Shown one piece after another: positions 20,681 to 30,115 of a stretch of DNA of 36,987 nucleotides. Location: NCBI GenBank assembly GCA_003427395.1, contig BFEA01000014.1, positions 2,624,675 through 2,661,661 on the forward strand, in the 5' to 3' direction. The notes below the pieces were generated by a model, which worked only from the letters and a program-made list of their open reading frames with translations, ran no database searches and was not told the origin of the DNA. Source of the stretch: Chara braunii (lineage: Eukaryota; Streptophyta; Charophyceae; Charales; Characeae). The position numbers and the translations under genes are program-made. Within the stretch, counting starts at the first letter, position 1; each line of letters opens with the position of its first letter.

Positions 20681-21018
20681 CTGAACATGCTCAGTTGGTC
20701 TTAGTAGGCTGGCACCCCACGTACTTACCCCACCAGTGTAGTGCAGTGCAGATACACAGACATCATACTAGGGGGTTGTCAGGGGGAGCACGGCCCAGTG
20801 GAAAACCAATGAGGGGAGTAGGGCTTTCTTTGGAGTAGGGGCTCGAGTAGGGGACCATCGCTCTGCGAAGGCATCATCATGCAGGGCGGTGAGGATCCTT
20901 CAAGTTGTGGGAAGGAAGCGCACACAAGGGATGTGTTCTACCTTGAGTCGCAGGTGGTAGGGTAGGGTTGACGGGTGGTGCCACTGGGGGGACCATAGGG
21001 GACCACTGTTCTTGGGGG

Positions 21019-21021
<3 letters not shown>

Positions 21022-21104
<83 letters not shown>
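21022..21104. repeat. (TC)n microsatellite
   Basis: An uninterrupted TC array of about 83 bp. Open frames crossing it are artefacts of the repeat. Confidence 0.95.
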
Positions 21105-21108
<4 letters not shown>

Positions 21109-22005
21109 CACTTTTTGCAGTGTCACACGCACAGTATTCTCACACACAAGCAACACAAACCGAACAGCAGAAACTCTTACATTCCAGGGGCGATCGAAGC
21201 AAATGGCAGCTTGACATGTGGACCAGTTCATTGGCTGAAAAAGGGCTGCACCTTGTAGGAAGGATCAACAAATGGGCAAGCCAACAATAACCTCGGTCTC
21301 CCCGGTAGCTCACTAAACAAGCTGAGCTGACACACCCTAGCTACCAGGTCAGAGCTGTCTTTTGTGGATCCACTTACTTCCATACCGCTTGGAACATTGG
21401 ATTGTCGTACCTGACTCTGACTCTGACACACACACACACACACTGTTACATGCACCGCTATGCAATGTACTTACTAACTGAGGAACTGCAATGTGATGAA
21501 AAGGACTGAATGGACAATACAGTGCGAGTAGAATCTCGACAGACAATGTGCATTCTCATACATACAAAAGGTGCTGAATAGCGCAGGGAAGACTTTGATA
21601 CAAAGACTGACCTGACAGGACTGACCCCATTCACGTAGTTCAGAGTAACGAAGCAGAACACTAGAGCACTGCTACTAGCCCAATCAATGTTTGAACTCAG
21701 ACTAAACATGCATTGTATCCATCACCAAGTGTGAAGGAGCCTGGCGCTACACACAGGAAGAAAGCGCCAGGTCCAGACATACACAGACGAAGAGATAAGG
21801 ATCAGACGAGAGGAGGGAGGAAGATGGGAATGTCGTTAACACCAAGTCTTGGTCACCAATCCCAAATAGTCCCTCGCTGCCATGTCTGAACCCCTGAAAG
21901 TCGAGTCTGGATCAAATGTCACCAAGCTCTGTATCTCTTCTCTCATAGTCTGCAGATGCAGTGAAGTCAGAAGTGAGAGGGAGAGAAGAGATGGTGGACT
22001 GAGAA
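21105..22005. other. Non-coding, no gene recognised
   Basis: It contains a short (AC)n run near 21427-21442 and A/G-rich DNA approaching the gap. Nothing else is recognisable. Confidence 0.4.
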
Positions 22006-22815
22006 NNNNNNNNNNNNNNNNNNNNNNNNNNNNNNNNNNNNNNNNNNNNNNNNNNNNNNNNNNNNNNNNNNNNNNNNNNNNNNNNNNNNNNNNNNNNNNN
22101 NNNNNNNNNNNNNNNNNNNNNNNNNNNNNNNNNNNNNNNNNNNNNNNNNNNNNNNNNNNNNNNNNNNNNNNNNNNNNNNNNNNNNNNNNNNNNNNNNNNN
22201 NNNNNNNNNNNNNNNNNNNNNNNNNNNNNNNNNNNNNNNNNNNNNNNNNNNNNNNNNNNNNNNNNNNNNNNNNNNNNNNNNNNNNNNNNNNNNNNNNNNN
22301 NNNNNNNNNNNNNNNNNNNNNNNNNNNNNNNNNNNNNNNNNNNNNNNNNNNNNNNNNNNNNNNNNNNNNNNNNNNNNNNNNNNNNNNNNNNNNNNNNNNN
22401 NNNNNNNNNNNNNNNNNNNNNNNNNNNNNNNNNNNNNNNNNNNNNNNNNNNNNNNNNNNNNNNNNNNNNNNNNNNNNNNNNNNNNNNNNNNNNNNNNNNN
22501 NNNNNNNNNNNNNNNNNNNNNNNNNNNNNNNNNNNNNNNNNNNNNNNNNNNNNNNNNNNNNNNNNNNNNNNNNNNNNNNNNNNNNNNNNNNNNNNNNNNN
22601 NNNNNNNNNNNNNNNNNNNNNNNNNNNNNNNNNNNNNNNNNNNNNNNNNNNNNNNNNNNNNNNNNNNNNNNNNNNNNNNNNNNNNNNNNNNNNNNNNNNN
22701 NNNNNNNNNNNNNNNNNNNNNNNNNNNNNNNNNNNNNNNNNNNNNNNNNNNNNNNNNNNNNNNNNNNNNNNNNNNNNNNNNNNNNNNNNNNNNNNNNNNN
22801 NNNNNNNNNNNNNNN
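22006..22815. other. Assembly gap (810 N)
   Basis: An unresolved block with A/G-rich DNA before it and a pure (AG)n array after it. The gap probably sits in or beside a microsatellite, and its real length may differ. Confidence 0.99.

Positions 22816-22884
<69 letters not shown>
22816..22884. repeat. (AG)n microsatellite
   Basis: A pure AG array of about 69 bp directly adjoining the gap. Confidence 0.95.
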
Positions 22885-22890
<6 letters not shown>

Positions 22891-23555
22891 CGGAAAGAGA
22901 TAGCCGCATAAAATTATCACAAATGGCACATTCAGATATACGCCGCTTTTTTTCCTCTGTCTTCTTCTTATTCTTATTCTTATTTTTTATTTTTATTATT
23001 ATTATTATTTACCATTGATACTATTATTATCATTATGATGTGTGTTGTCATGTTCGCTAGACACAACTGTTACTCCACAAAAAAAGCATGACTGTGCCAG
23101 ACTGTTTCATCGGGCTTTCATCAACTCATGAGGAGGTTGAACCCCGACAGTCTGCCCAGGATGCGTTTGGCTGGTAGATAAAGACTCACCACATTCCCAG
23201 AGTTAGCATACCTCAGATGTGTGTGTGAGAGAGAAATAGAGAGTCGGAGGGAGAGATGGGCACATCAGATTCTGCCACGCGGTGCATTCAGATGTACGGA
23301 TTGTTCTTTTATTCATTCTTTCTTCTACTTCTTCTTTGTGTGTGTTTCAAGGGGATACGACTTCCATGATCCTTCCATGGCACGTTGAATTGAACAGTCT
23401 GCTGTAACACAACACTCGAAAAGGAGCCACCAGTCAGGTATGGCCATGAAAGGAAAGCAAACAAATTGAAACAATGTCATGCAAATGCCACAAAGCACAG
23501 AAGAAGAAGCAAGCAACAAGGCGAGTCGTAGGGTAGCACTAAAGCAGCATTGACA
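22885..23555. other. Non-coding with AT-rich microsatellite
   Basis: A T/A-rich (TTATT)n-like stretch lies at about 22965-23010. The rest has no recognisable gene. Confidence 0.45.
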
Positions 23556-24060
23556 GAGGCAGCAAAGCAAAAGACAGCAAAGCAAAAGGCAGCAAAGCAA
23601 AAGACATCAAAGCAAAAGACATCAAAGCAAAAGGCAGCAAAGCAAAAGGCAGCAAAGCAAAAGGCGGCAAAGTAAAAGGCGGCAAGGCAAAAAAGGTGGC
23701 AAGGCAAAAGGCAGCATGGCAAAAGGCAGCCAAACAATCAGGCAAGCAGCAGACATAAAGACAAGGCAGTAAGACAAAAGGCAGCAAGGCAAAAATCAGC
23801 AAGGCAAAAGGCAGCAAGCTCAAAAGCAGCAAGACAAACAGGACAGGGCAGCAATCTCAAAAGCAGCGAGACAAACAGCACAAGGCAGAAAGCTCAAAAG
23901 CAGCAAGACAAACAGCACAAGGCAGCAAGCCCAAAAGCAGCGAGACAAACAGCGCAAGGGCAGGAAGGCAAAAGGCATCGAGATAAAAATAGGCAACTTG
24001 ACGGCAAAAGGAACTAACTAATCAGGCAAGGAGCGCAGAAAGACAAGGCAGCAACTTGAA
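23556..24060. repeat. GCAAAAGGCAGCAAA minisatellite
   Basis: The array starts with units of about 15 bp (GCAAAGGCAAAAGGCA-type). From about 23815 it turns into a longer unit of about 36-39 bp (CTCAAAAGCAGCAAGACAAACAGCACAAGG-type, about four copies). No coding frame on either strand looks genuine: the minus strand gives Leu/Ala/Phe/Cys repeats. Confidence 0.85.
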
Positions 24061-25636
24061 GGCAGAGGGTCACAAAGCGCAGAAAAATACAGGACAAGAA
24101 AAGTGCAAGTATCAAACTCGGCCGGGGGGAGGGGGGGGAGCAACAAAAACGGAGGGTGACAAACTGTTTCATCTGACTTGCACCGGCTCATTGGAAAGAT
24201 GGAGTTGATGAACCCTCGACAATCTGTGGTATCCCCATATTGATGCTTCGAGTCATTAACTCTTTTAATACCTGTTGAAACTGGATGGCCAGCAGCTGAC
24301 ACAACAATCGGAACATGGCAGCAAGGCAAAGACTCAGCAAAGCACCAGGTGGAGCTAAGGGGGCAGCCCAATTAGACAACAGAAAAGCAATTTGAATGGA
24401 AAGATAGTGCAAGCGGATTGGAAGCAGCGCGACAACACAGTCAAGCACAAGGCAGCGCTGACAAAGCAGCCAAACTACACGGCACACAAGCAAACTGCAC
24501 AGAAAGTGCACGCAGATGGGCAGCAAAGCAACGGTGGAGAGACACAAGGCAACACTGATAAGGCTGACATAACGAACAGACGAGCTGCGAGGAAAGACAT
24601 GGCATGTGGTTGGGCAGCAAGGCAGCAGAAGAGCGCACACAAAACACTTCACACAGCCAATACAGACCAAAGCAGTAAATCCATAAAGCAGAATTCCGCA
24701 AACTGTAGGTTCCCACCACCCTCAGAGCCACAAAGCCACTCCGACAAACGTCTGTCATTAGTTCTCATAACCCACGGAACATGCACCCACAGAAATTCCG
24801 CAAACTGTAGCATCCCTCACAGTGTTGCAGGCATCCCAAACAACCAGCCACTGACTATTTGGTGCTTCTTAGAGGATCTCGCGCAGACACAGAAAATCGT
24901 AATCAAAAGAGGGAAGAAAGATATACATATTACATATCTATTACCGTGCATGTATGTGTGATGGCGTGTTAAAACACATTTAATGGCACACCAGTGCATG
25001 TGACGTGCATTCAATCGCATTGAATGTTAGGATATGCTGCCACAGAAAAGCTACAGCTCAAAACTCTCGCTGCATGTTTCCTAATAATTACTTCCTACAG
25101 ACGCCTTGCATCATGTGTTGAATCACCGTCGCGGACTTCGCATAACTGCTGTAACTCCTGTGCCAAAATTGAGCCGCTGGGCTCTGATTGCGCCCTCAGA
25201 CAAGCACGAACAGGCAGGCCCTTTAAAAAAGGTAAAATACGCCCTAGAAAGAGGCCCAGTTCGACAGTTGCCCGAAATGTCAACAGTCAGCTCATGGACC
25301 CAGGCCCAGATCCCAGCAGTCAAGGTCAGCACATACTGGCCGCCAATCGGGAATGATCTAACAGTGGTCTGCAGGTTCTGGAAGATTCAGGCCTCAAGGA
25401 GTCCAGACCGAAACTGGGACAAATTGCATCTGAGCCGTCGACATTCGGACGATCCAGGGCCTCACATGGACAGATGCTGACCCCCGACAACGCGAGTCAA
25501 CACTGAATAGAGATGACCTCGCCACTGCTTTGACATTCAGTCTTGCGAGTTGCTTGCGGCTTCGATGCTGCACGTGAGACTTGGGAAGAGGAGGCTGCCA
25601 CCAGGCTGTTTCGTGGGCGCCAGCCAGACACTGTAG
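24061..25636. other. Non-coding; possible 5' flank of Penelope-like element
   Basis: Scattered GGCAGCAA-like units continue to about 24650. AATTCCGCAAACTGTAG occurs twice (near 24692 and 24795). A short open stretch near 25540-25635 in another frame (FDAARETWEEEAATRLF..) abuts the Penelope-like frame and may be its shifted upstream coding part. No other gene is seen. Confidence 0.4.
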
Positions 25637-27445
25637 TATGATCAGAGGGTACGGATAGGAGAAGTAAGAAGACTAGCCAGGAGCAAGGTGGGTGAGGTGG
25701 TTTTGCCTGGTGCAGCTCGGAGGATGGTGCAGACTAGGTTACGGGTGGTTTGGACTAAGAATCCAACTATCGGTGACCTGCTGCATAATCCCCGTGCTCA
25801 TGCTAAAAAGCCGGTGGATACCTGCAAACGTGCAGGACTATGTGCCACGAGAATCGATGGTCACGTATCATTCCGAATCGAAGAAGCCCAGACAGCACCG
25901 GCCATCTCCTTCAACGCAAGAAACGTACCGAGGCAGCTAATCGATCATAGGAGGAGAAATTTCGGGGCGGAGATCAGGTTGGCCTTTGAACAGTGGGGGA
26001 TGTGCGATATGGCGGAGCTACGAATCAGCGACGCGGAAGTGGCGACATGTACACGCACTGAGCTTGAGGAGGAGTGCAGTGAGACTAAGTAGTTCCTGAG
26101 CTTTAGGGACAGCGTGAGGGATTTGGTAAAAATGCCTCTGGACAGAAATGCAGGGGATACCTTGATACAGTGTCCGGCCTTGTATCACGAGGCTATGATG
26201 AGCACGTTCATCAGAGTGGAAGGGTACAGGGTTCTTTTGGAAGAGGAAGAGGAGGTAACGATGAAATGGAAGAACGGTTTTGTGTCGGCGGGCCTGGAAA
26301 AGCTGGGCGGGTGGGACGAGAAGGGCACCATGGGAAACGCTTACGTGCTCCCTAAGCACAAGGACATTACGAAGAGCAGACCAATCTGCCCTACATTCAG
26401 TGAACCGACGAGTAAGATCTGCAGGAAGATGGCGAAGTGCTTGAATAGGATGATGAAACTCATTCTTGAATCGAGCCACTTTAATATGGGGTCGGTATCT
26501 GAGCTAGGGAGGAGGCTAAGGACGATCAACAACAAGGTGGAAAGAAGAGGTGCAGAATGGGGGGTGGAAGGAGCATCCTTTGACATCAAGGATATGTTTA
26601 GTCGCTTACCCCATGCGGCTATCCTTGATGCACTGGACTGGATGTGTGAATGGTGTGAAGGGAGGGGTTTCAAGAGCGTGCAGGTGAGAAAGCAAGGGAC
26701 AGGTACCAAATTAAGTTATAGAAAGCAGGAAGAAGGATGGTGGGCTGTTGATTTCGCAAATGTGCGGAGATTTGTGGCTTTCGAATTAGAGCCTACCTAT
26801 ACAAAGGCTACGGGCGCTATATTGAAACAGGTCATAGGCATACCAATGGGGAAGAGCTCAAGCCCCCCATTGGCATGTATCCTGTGCATGAAGGCCGAGT
26901 ACGAGTTCATATCGACGTTGGGTGACAAACGGAACAGGGTTTTCGGGATGCGGCTTATGGATGATGTCTCGATATTCGTGGCGAGAAAGAAGGATGGTGA
27001 TGATTATGGTAAGGAGATTATTGGAAGGTTCGGAGGATGCTATGACGAGGAACTGACGCTGAAAAGAACAGATGACGAGGAGGGAGTTTGGGAGTTTCTC
27101 GGTTGTAAGTTGACAATTGAAGCCGAACAGCCGTACCTGGGCTGTTTCCAGAGAAACAAGAACATGGCTGAAATCTGGCAAAACAAGCCGTGCTCAAAAC
27201 AATCCAGGACTTCAGTTCGTGGACCTGCAGGCGGCAAAAAAAGTGTTGTTATTACAGGCGAGCTGAATAGGATCTATGTCAACACTACACGGCAGGAGGA
27301 GCTGCTACCTCTGGTGCTTACCCTGAAGAGAGAACTGCGCGGGAAAGGTTACCCACCCGAGTTTTTCAACAACGGGCTCAGGCGTTTCGCGGCGAACAAG
27401 GACGAGATTTGGAAGCTGATGGTGGAGTTGATGACTACGTGGTGA
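25637..27445 (+). pseudogene. Penelope-like retroelement reverse transcriptase
   Basis: One frame, open from 25637 to 27445, is broken once by TAG at 26090-26092. The first part (about 150 codons) has KNPTIGDLL, two Cys near DTCKRAGLC, and FNARNVPR. It resembles the linker that in Penelope-like elements normally lies before a GIY-YIG nuclease. The second part is an RT: PLDRNAGDTL, motif A SFDIKDMFS (Asp codons near 26582 and 26591), motif B IGIPMGKSSSPPLA, motif C LMDD at 26954-26965 in place of the usual YVDD, FLGCKL, and the GYPPEFF thumb motif near the end. No GIY-YIG domain follows the RT. An N-terminal or permuted arrangement, as in Naiad/Chlamys-type elements of green algae, would fit, but the nuclease itself is not recognisable. 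The assignment to the Penelope group rests on motif pattern only. Confidence 0.75.
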
Positions 27446-28058
27446 ACAAGGATGAGTTGTAGGGCTTTGGATGTATGTCGGGGAGGTTCGGGGGGAATAA
27501 CTAAGCTGGAGGCGGTAAGTGGTAACGCAGTTATGGGAGTTGGTCGAGGGATGTTATGTTATTAGGGTGACTTGGAACGAATGAGCCAGAGGCTAGGCTA
27601 ACCCGGGGCATAAGTAGGCCCGGCTCGTTCTAAAATTTTTTGATATAATTGGTGGGAGGATAATCAGATGCTGGGTAGGCGGGGATATTATACGGGCCTA
27701 GAATATTCCGGTAGAACCATAGGAGAATGGGAATTTGGGGCTTAAGAGTGGGGTACGAATCTGCAGGGTACTAATGATGACAATGGTAGTTAAGAACTGT
27801 GCTGTAGGGGTAAGTGATTTTCAGACAGTACTCTGACAGAAAACATTTTCGAAACGGACAAACCTTGCATAGAACGGGGAAAGGGTGTTATATACCAGGT
27901 TGCTGTACGGTTTCATCCTCCAAAGCCGCCGACACGCACCCGGGATGCGCTGTCGGAGCGGTGGCGGTACGCAAGTGGGTCTTGGGACTGTCGGATGGTG
28001 AGGGCAGGGGAAGTTTGGTGGACTGGGAAGGAGGAGTCGTAAGGTTGGGGTCAGTGTT
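27446..28058 (+). other. 3' region of Penelope-like element
   Basis: No coding potential. It is G-rich and leads from the RT stop to the ribozyme motif, presumably as the 3' UTR or terminal repeat of the element. Confidence 0.4.
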
Positions 28059-28099
28059 CCCCCTGAAGAGGCTCTAGCGAGAGGCGAAACGCGTCGGGG
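28059..28099 (+). ncRNA. Minimal type I hammerhead ribozyme motif
   Basis: All core elements are present in order. Stem I is CCCC (28059-28062) pairing with GGGG (28096-28099). The core is CTGAAGA (28063-28069). Stem II is at 28070-28085 with an AGCG loop and one G-G mismatch, followed by GAAA (28086-28089). A tiny stem III, CGCG (28090-28093), lies inside the palindrome ACGCGT, and the cleavage site is GTC ending at 28095. Minimal hammerheads with such a palindromic stem III are known from Penelope-like elements, where they are thought to act as dimers. The motif lies 614 bp downstream of the RT, on the same strand. No matching upstream copy was found. Confidence 0.75.
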
Positions 28100-28256
28100 C
28101 GCCATAGCCGGAGCTGCTGATTGATTCCGCTAGTGATGGGGACGATCACAGCGATGGCATGAGGGGGGTTTTCGTTATCGCTACTGTTGTATTGTTTCCT
28201 TTTCCTACCTGTTACTTGAGTTTTTTTCTGATTTTTCACGAGGACTTCCTTTCTTT

Positions 28257-28496
28257 ACGAGGATTTCTTTTGCGTATACGCGGAAGCAGCTCGTTGTGTT
28301 GTCGTGATCGAGGTTTATGAATGTTGTCTGGTATGATGTTTTTTCGAGCAATGACTGCGGAACGATGTTGGAATGCTTTCTTTTTTCACGAGGATTTATT
28401 TTGCGCATGCGCGGAAGCAGCTTGTTGTGTTGTCGTGATAGCGGCTTATGAATGTGGTCTGGTATGATGTTTTTTCGAGCAATTACTGCGGAATGA
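28257..28496. repeat. 131-bp tandem duplication
   Basis: ACGAGGATTTCTTTTGCG..TTTTTTCGAGCAATGACTGCGG from 28257 is repeated from 28388. Each unit carries a perfect 10-bp palindrome at the same place: GCGTATACGC in unit 1 and GCGCATGCGC in unit 2. Confidence 0.85.
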
Positions 28497-28699
28497 TGGT
28501 GTGTAAACAGGCTGAATGAGAATACGTGCTTTGAGAAGGAAACGGGGACTTATGGTGATTGAACTAACGGGAAGAAGGGTTCTTATCTCTCGAATGGTTG
28601 GAGGCGAAGTGGGCATGAAATATGGCAGGATTGTGTCGATTGAAGGTGTTTAGTGGCTAAGGGACGGATATAGCAAGGCTAGAAGTTTGACAGCCTGCA

Positions 28700-29242
28700 G
28701 CTACGCTGCCTTCACTTCTACAGTGAATTGTCTCTCATTTTACATACTGTAGTAGGATGGAGAGAGAGGGAAGGCAGCCATTGCTGCGGTGATAGACGAC
28801 AGCGAGGTAGTGAGGAGAGAGAGTGTGTGTGGGTGAGATGTGATGTCGTGTGTACGTACCTGGTCTCACCTGATGTGATGCTGCTGCTGATACTGCTCGC
28901 TGCTGAAGTATCACTCGTCGGTGGGGGGCTGCATTTACATCATCCATGTGTCATACTGTGTACAAATTGCTGACGTGGTAGAGGTGGGGAAGCCTGGAGG
29001 AGAAGAGGGACTTCATTGCTACGATATTCTTCTCCTGCCATCTGTCTTTTCTTCCCTCTCTCTGTTCTCATCTGGATACTCTTGACTTGGAGACTTTACA
29101 CGTGGCTATGAAGGATTATGTACTTCAATGACTTCAAATTGATGGACTAGTCGGAATGATTATCTCGACATTGCAGGACATTGTTATCTCACAACATTGC
29201 TATCTGACGACATGATTGTTTGACGAGACTGGGCTCATCACA
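28700..29242 (+). repeat. Probable 5' LTR (start not defined)
   Basis: Sequence ending CATCACA at 29242 is followed by a 3-nt spacer and a primer-binding site. That is the expected layout at the 3' end of a 5' LTR. No second LTR lies in the window to compare with, so the left boundary is a guess. A GCTGACGTGG motif occurs near 28969. Confidence 0.4.
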
Positions 29243-29245
29243 ATT

Positions 29246-29257
29246 TGGTATCAGAGC
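29246..29257 (+). other. Primer-binding site for initiator-Met tRNA
   Basis: TGGTATCAGAGC is the classic plant LTR-retrotransposon primer-binding site, complementary to the 3' end of initiator Met-tRNA. It sits 3 nt after a CA dinucleotide. It belongs with the gypsy-type gag and pol remnants downstream. Confidence 0.75.
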
Positions 29258-29331
29258 GAACTCACGCCAACTTGCGTCTCGATTGAAGACAACCACACTA
29301 TTCAAGTTTGACGATATCTCTCTGATAGAGT

Positions 29332-29720
29332 GCTGACGTGGCACCTGCAGAGTGGTTCTAACTTGAAACCATATGCTCGTGTCCACACGACACTCGGTGG
29401 CTGGTTTCCGCAAGGGAATAAATTGCCAGGAAGTCTCTCTTTGGAAGGGGTCCTGGCGTGGCAAAGGCAGAGTGGTTTTCACCATATGCCTGCGCTGACG
29501 TGGCACTCACTGGCTGGTTCCCATGAGGGAATAAATCTCCAGTATTGCCGCATTAATTAAAGAAGCACTGAAGAGAACGACAAAACAAGTGCTGATGTGG
29601 CATATTGACTGGCGATAGTACTGCCGATGTGGCATATTGACTGGCAACAACATTGCCTATGTGGCATACTAGTGAGAGCATTGTCCAATTGGCAGAAACA
29701 TTGCTGACGTGTCATCAGGG
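29332..29720 (+). repeat. Leader repeats carrying TGACGTGGCA-type motifs
   Basis: Two diverged units of about 90 bp (29332-29427 and 29452-29541) share GCAGAGTGGTT, CATATGC and GGCTGGTT. Then come units of about 32 bp starting near 29591, 29623 and 29655 (G.YGATGTGGCATA). GCTGACGTGGCA or deaminated forms such as GCTGATGTGGCA recur through the whole stretch and again near 29798. Confidence 0.7.
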
Positions 29721-29831
29721 AGAGAGAACCGTTGTGGTTGTCAAGAACGAGTTGACGAGGAACCACAGGAATAGTCGGATGATGTGTCCCATTGAGCGCT
29801 GACGTGGGACTACATGTCTTGGCCTTTGATT

Positions 29832-29845
29832 GGCACCGATCTGGA
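29832..29845. repeat. Target-site duplication of LINE-B, left copy
   Basis: GGCACCGATCTGGA borders the poly(T) end of LINE-B. Its partner GGCACTGATCTGGA at 32297-32310 differs at one position. Confidence 0.75.
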
Positions 29846-29870
29846 TTTTTTTTTCTTTTTTTTTTAAACT

Positions 29871-29925
29871 GGCTCCATTCTATTGGTGGGGAGCTGCACC
29901 TGCTGGAAACCGGGTCCAGCGTCCC
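29871..29925 (-). repeat. LINE-B 3' box without variable hairpin
   Basis: GGGACGCTGGACCCGG through CCAATAGAATGGAGCC on the minus strand, with both stem-loops. Only AGTTT separates it from the A-rich tail, so the variable hairpin is dispensable or was never acquired. Confidence 0.8.
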
Positions 29926-30115
29926 TTACATATAATATACTGAACCATGGATCAAGGAGAGAGGTGGCAGAAAGAGAGAGAGCTGCCTCTTCGGTCAGAA
30001 GCTGGCCGCCAGATACGTATCTAAATGCTAGCAGCTCCCAATCTCCAAAACCCATCCCGTTCTGCCTAATCCGAACACAGATATTTGCTGACATAATGAA
30101 GAGAAATGAATCTTG

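Noticed and set aside
20938-21290. Ser-Leu or Arg-Glu repeat ORFs
   Set aside because: Produced by the TC microsatellite.
21836-23018. ORFs of more than 300 codons across the gap
   Set aside because: Mostly unknown bases flanked by an AG microsatellite; no information.
23325-23832. Cys/Leu/Ala/Phe-rich minus-strand ORFs
   Set aside because: Translation of the minisatellite.
25385-25420. A second hammerhead upstream of the Penelope-like RT (AGTCCAGACCGAAAC)
   Set aside because: It lacks CTGANGA and pairing stems.
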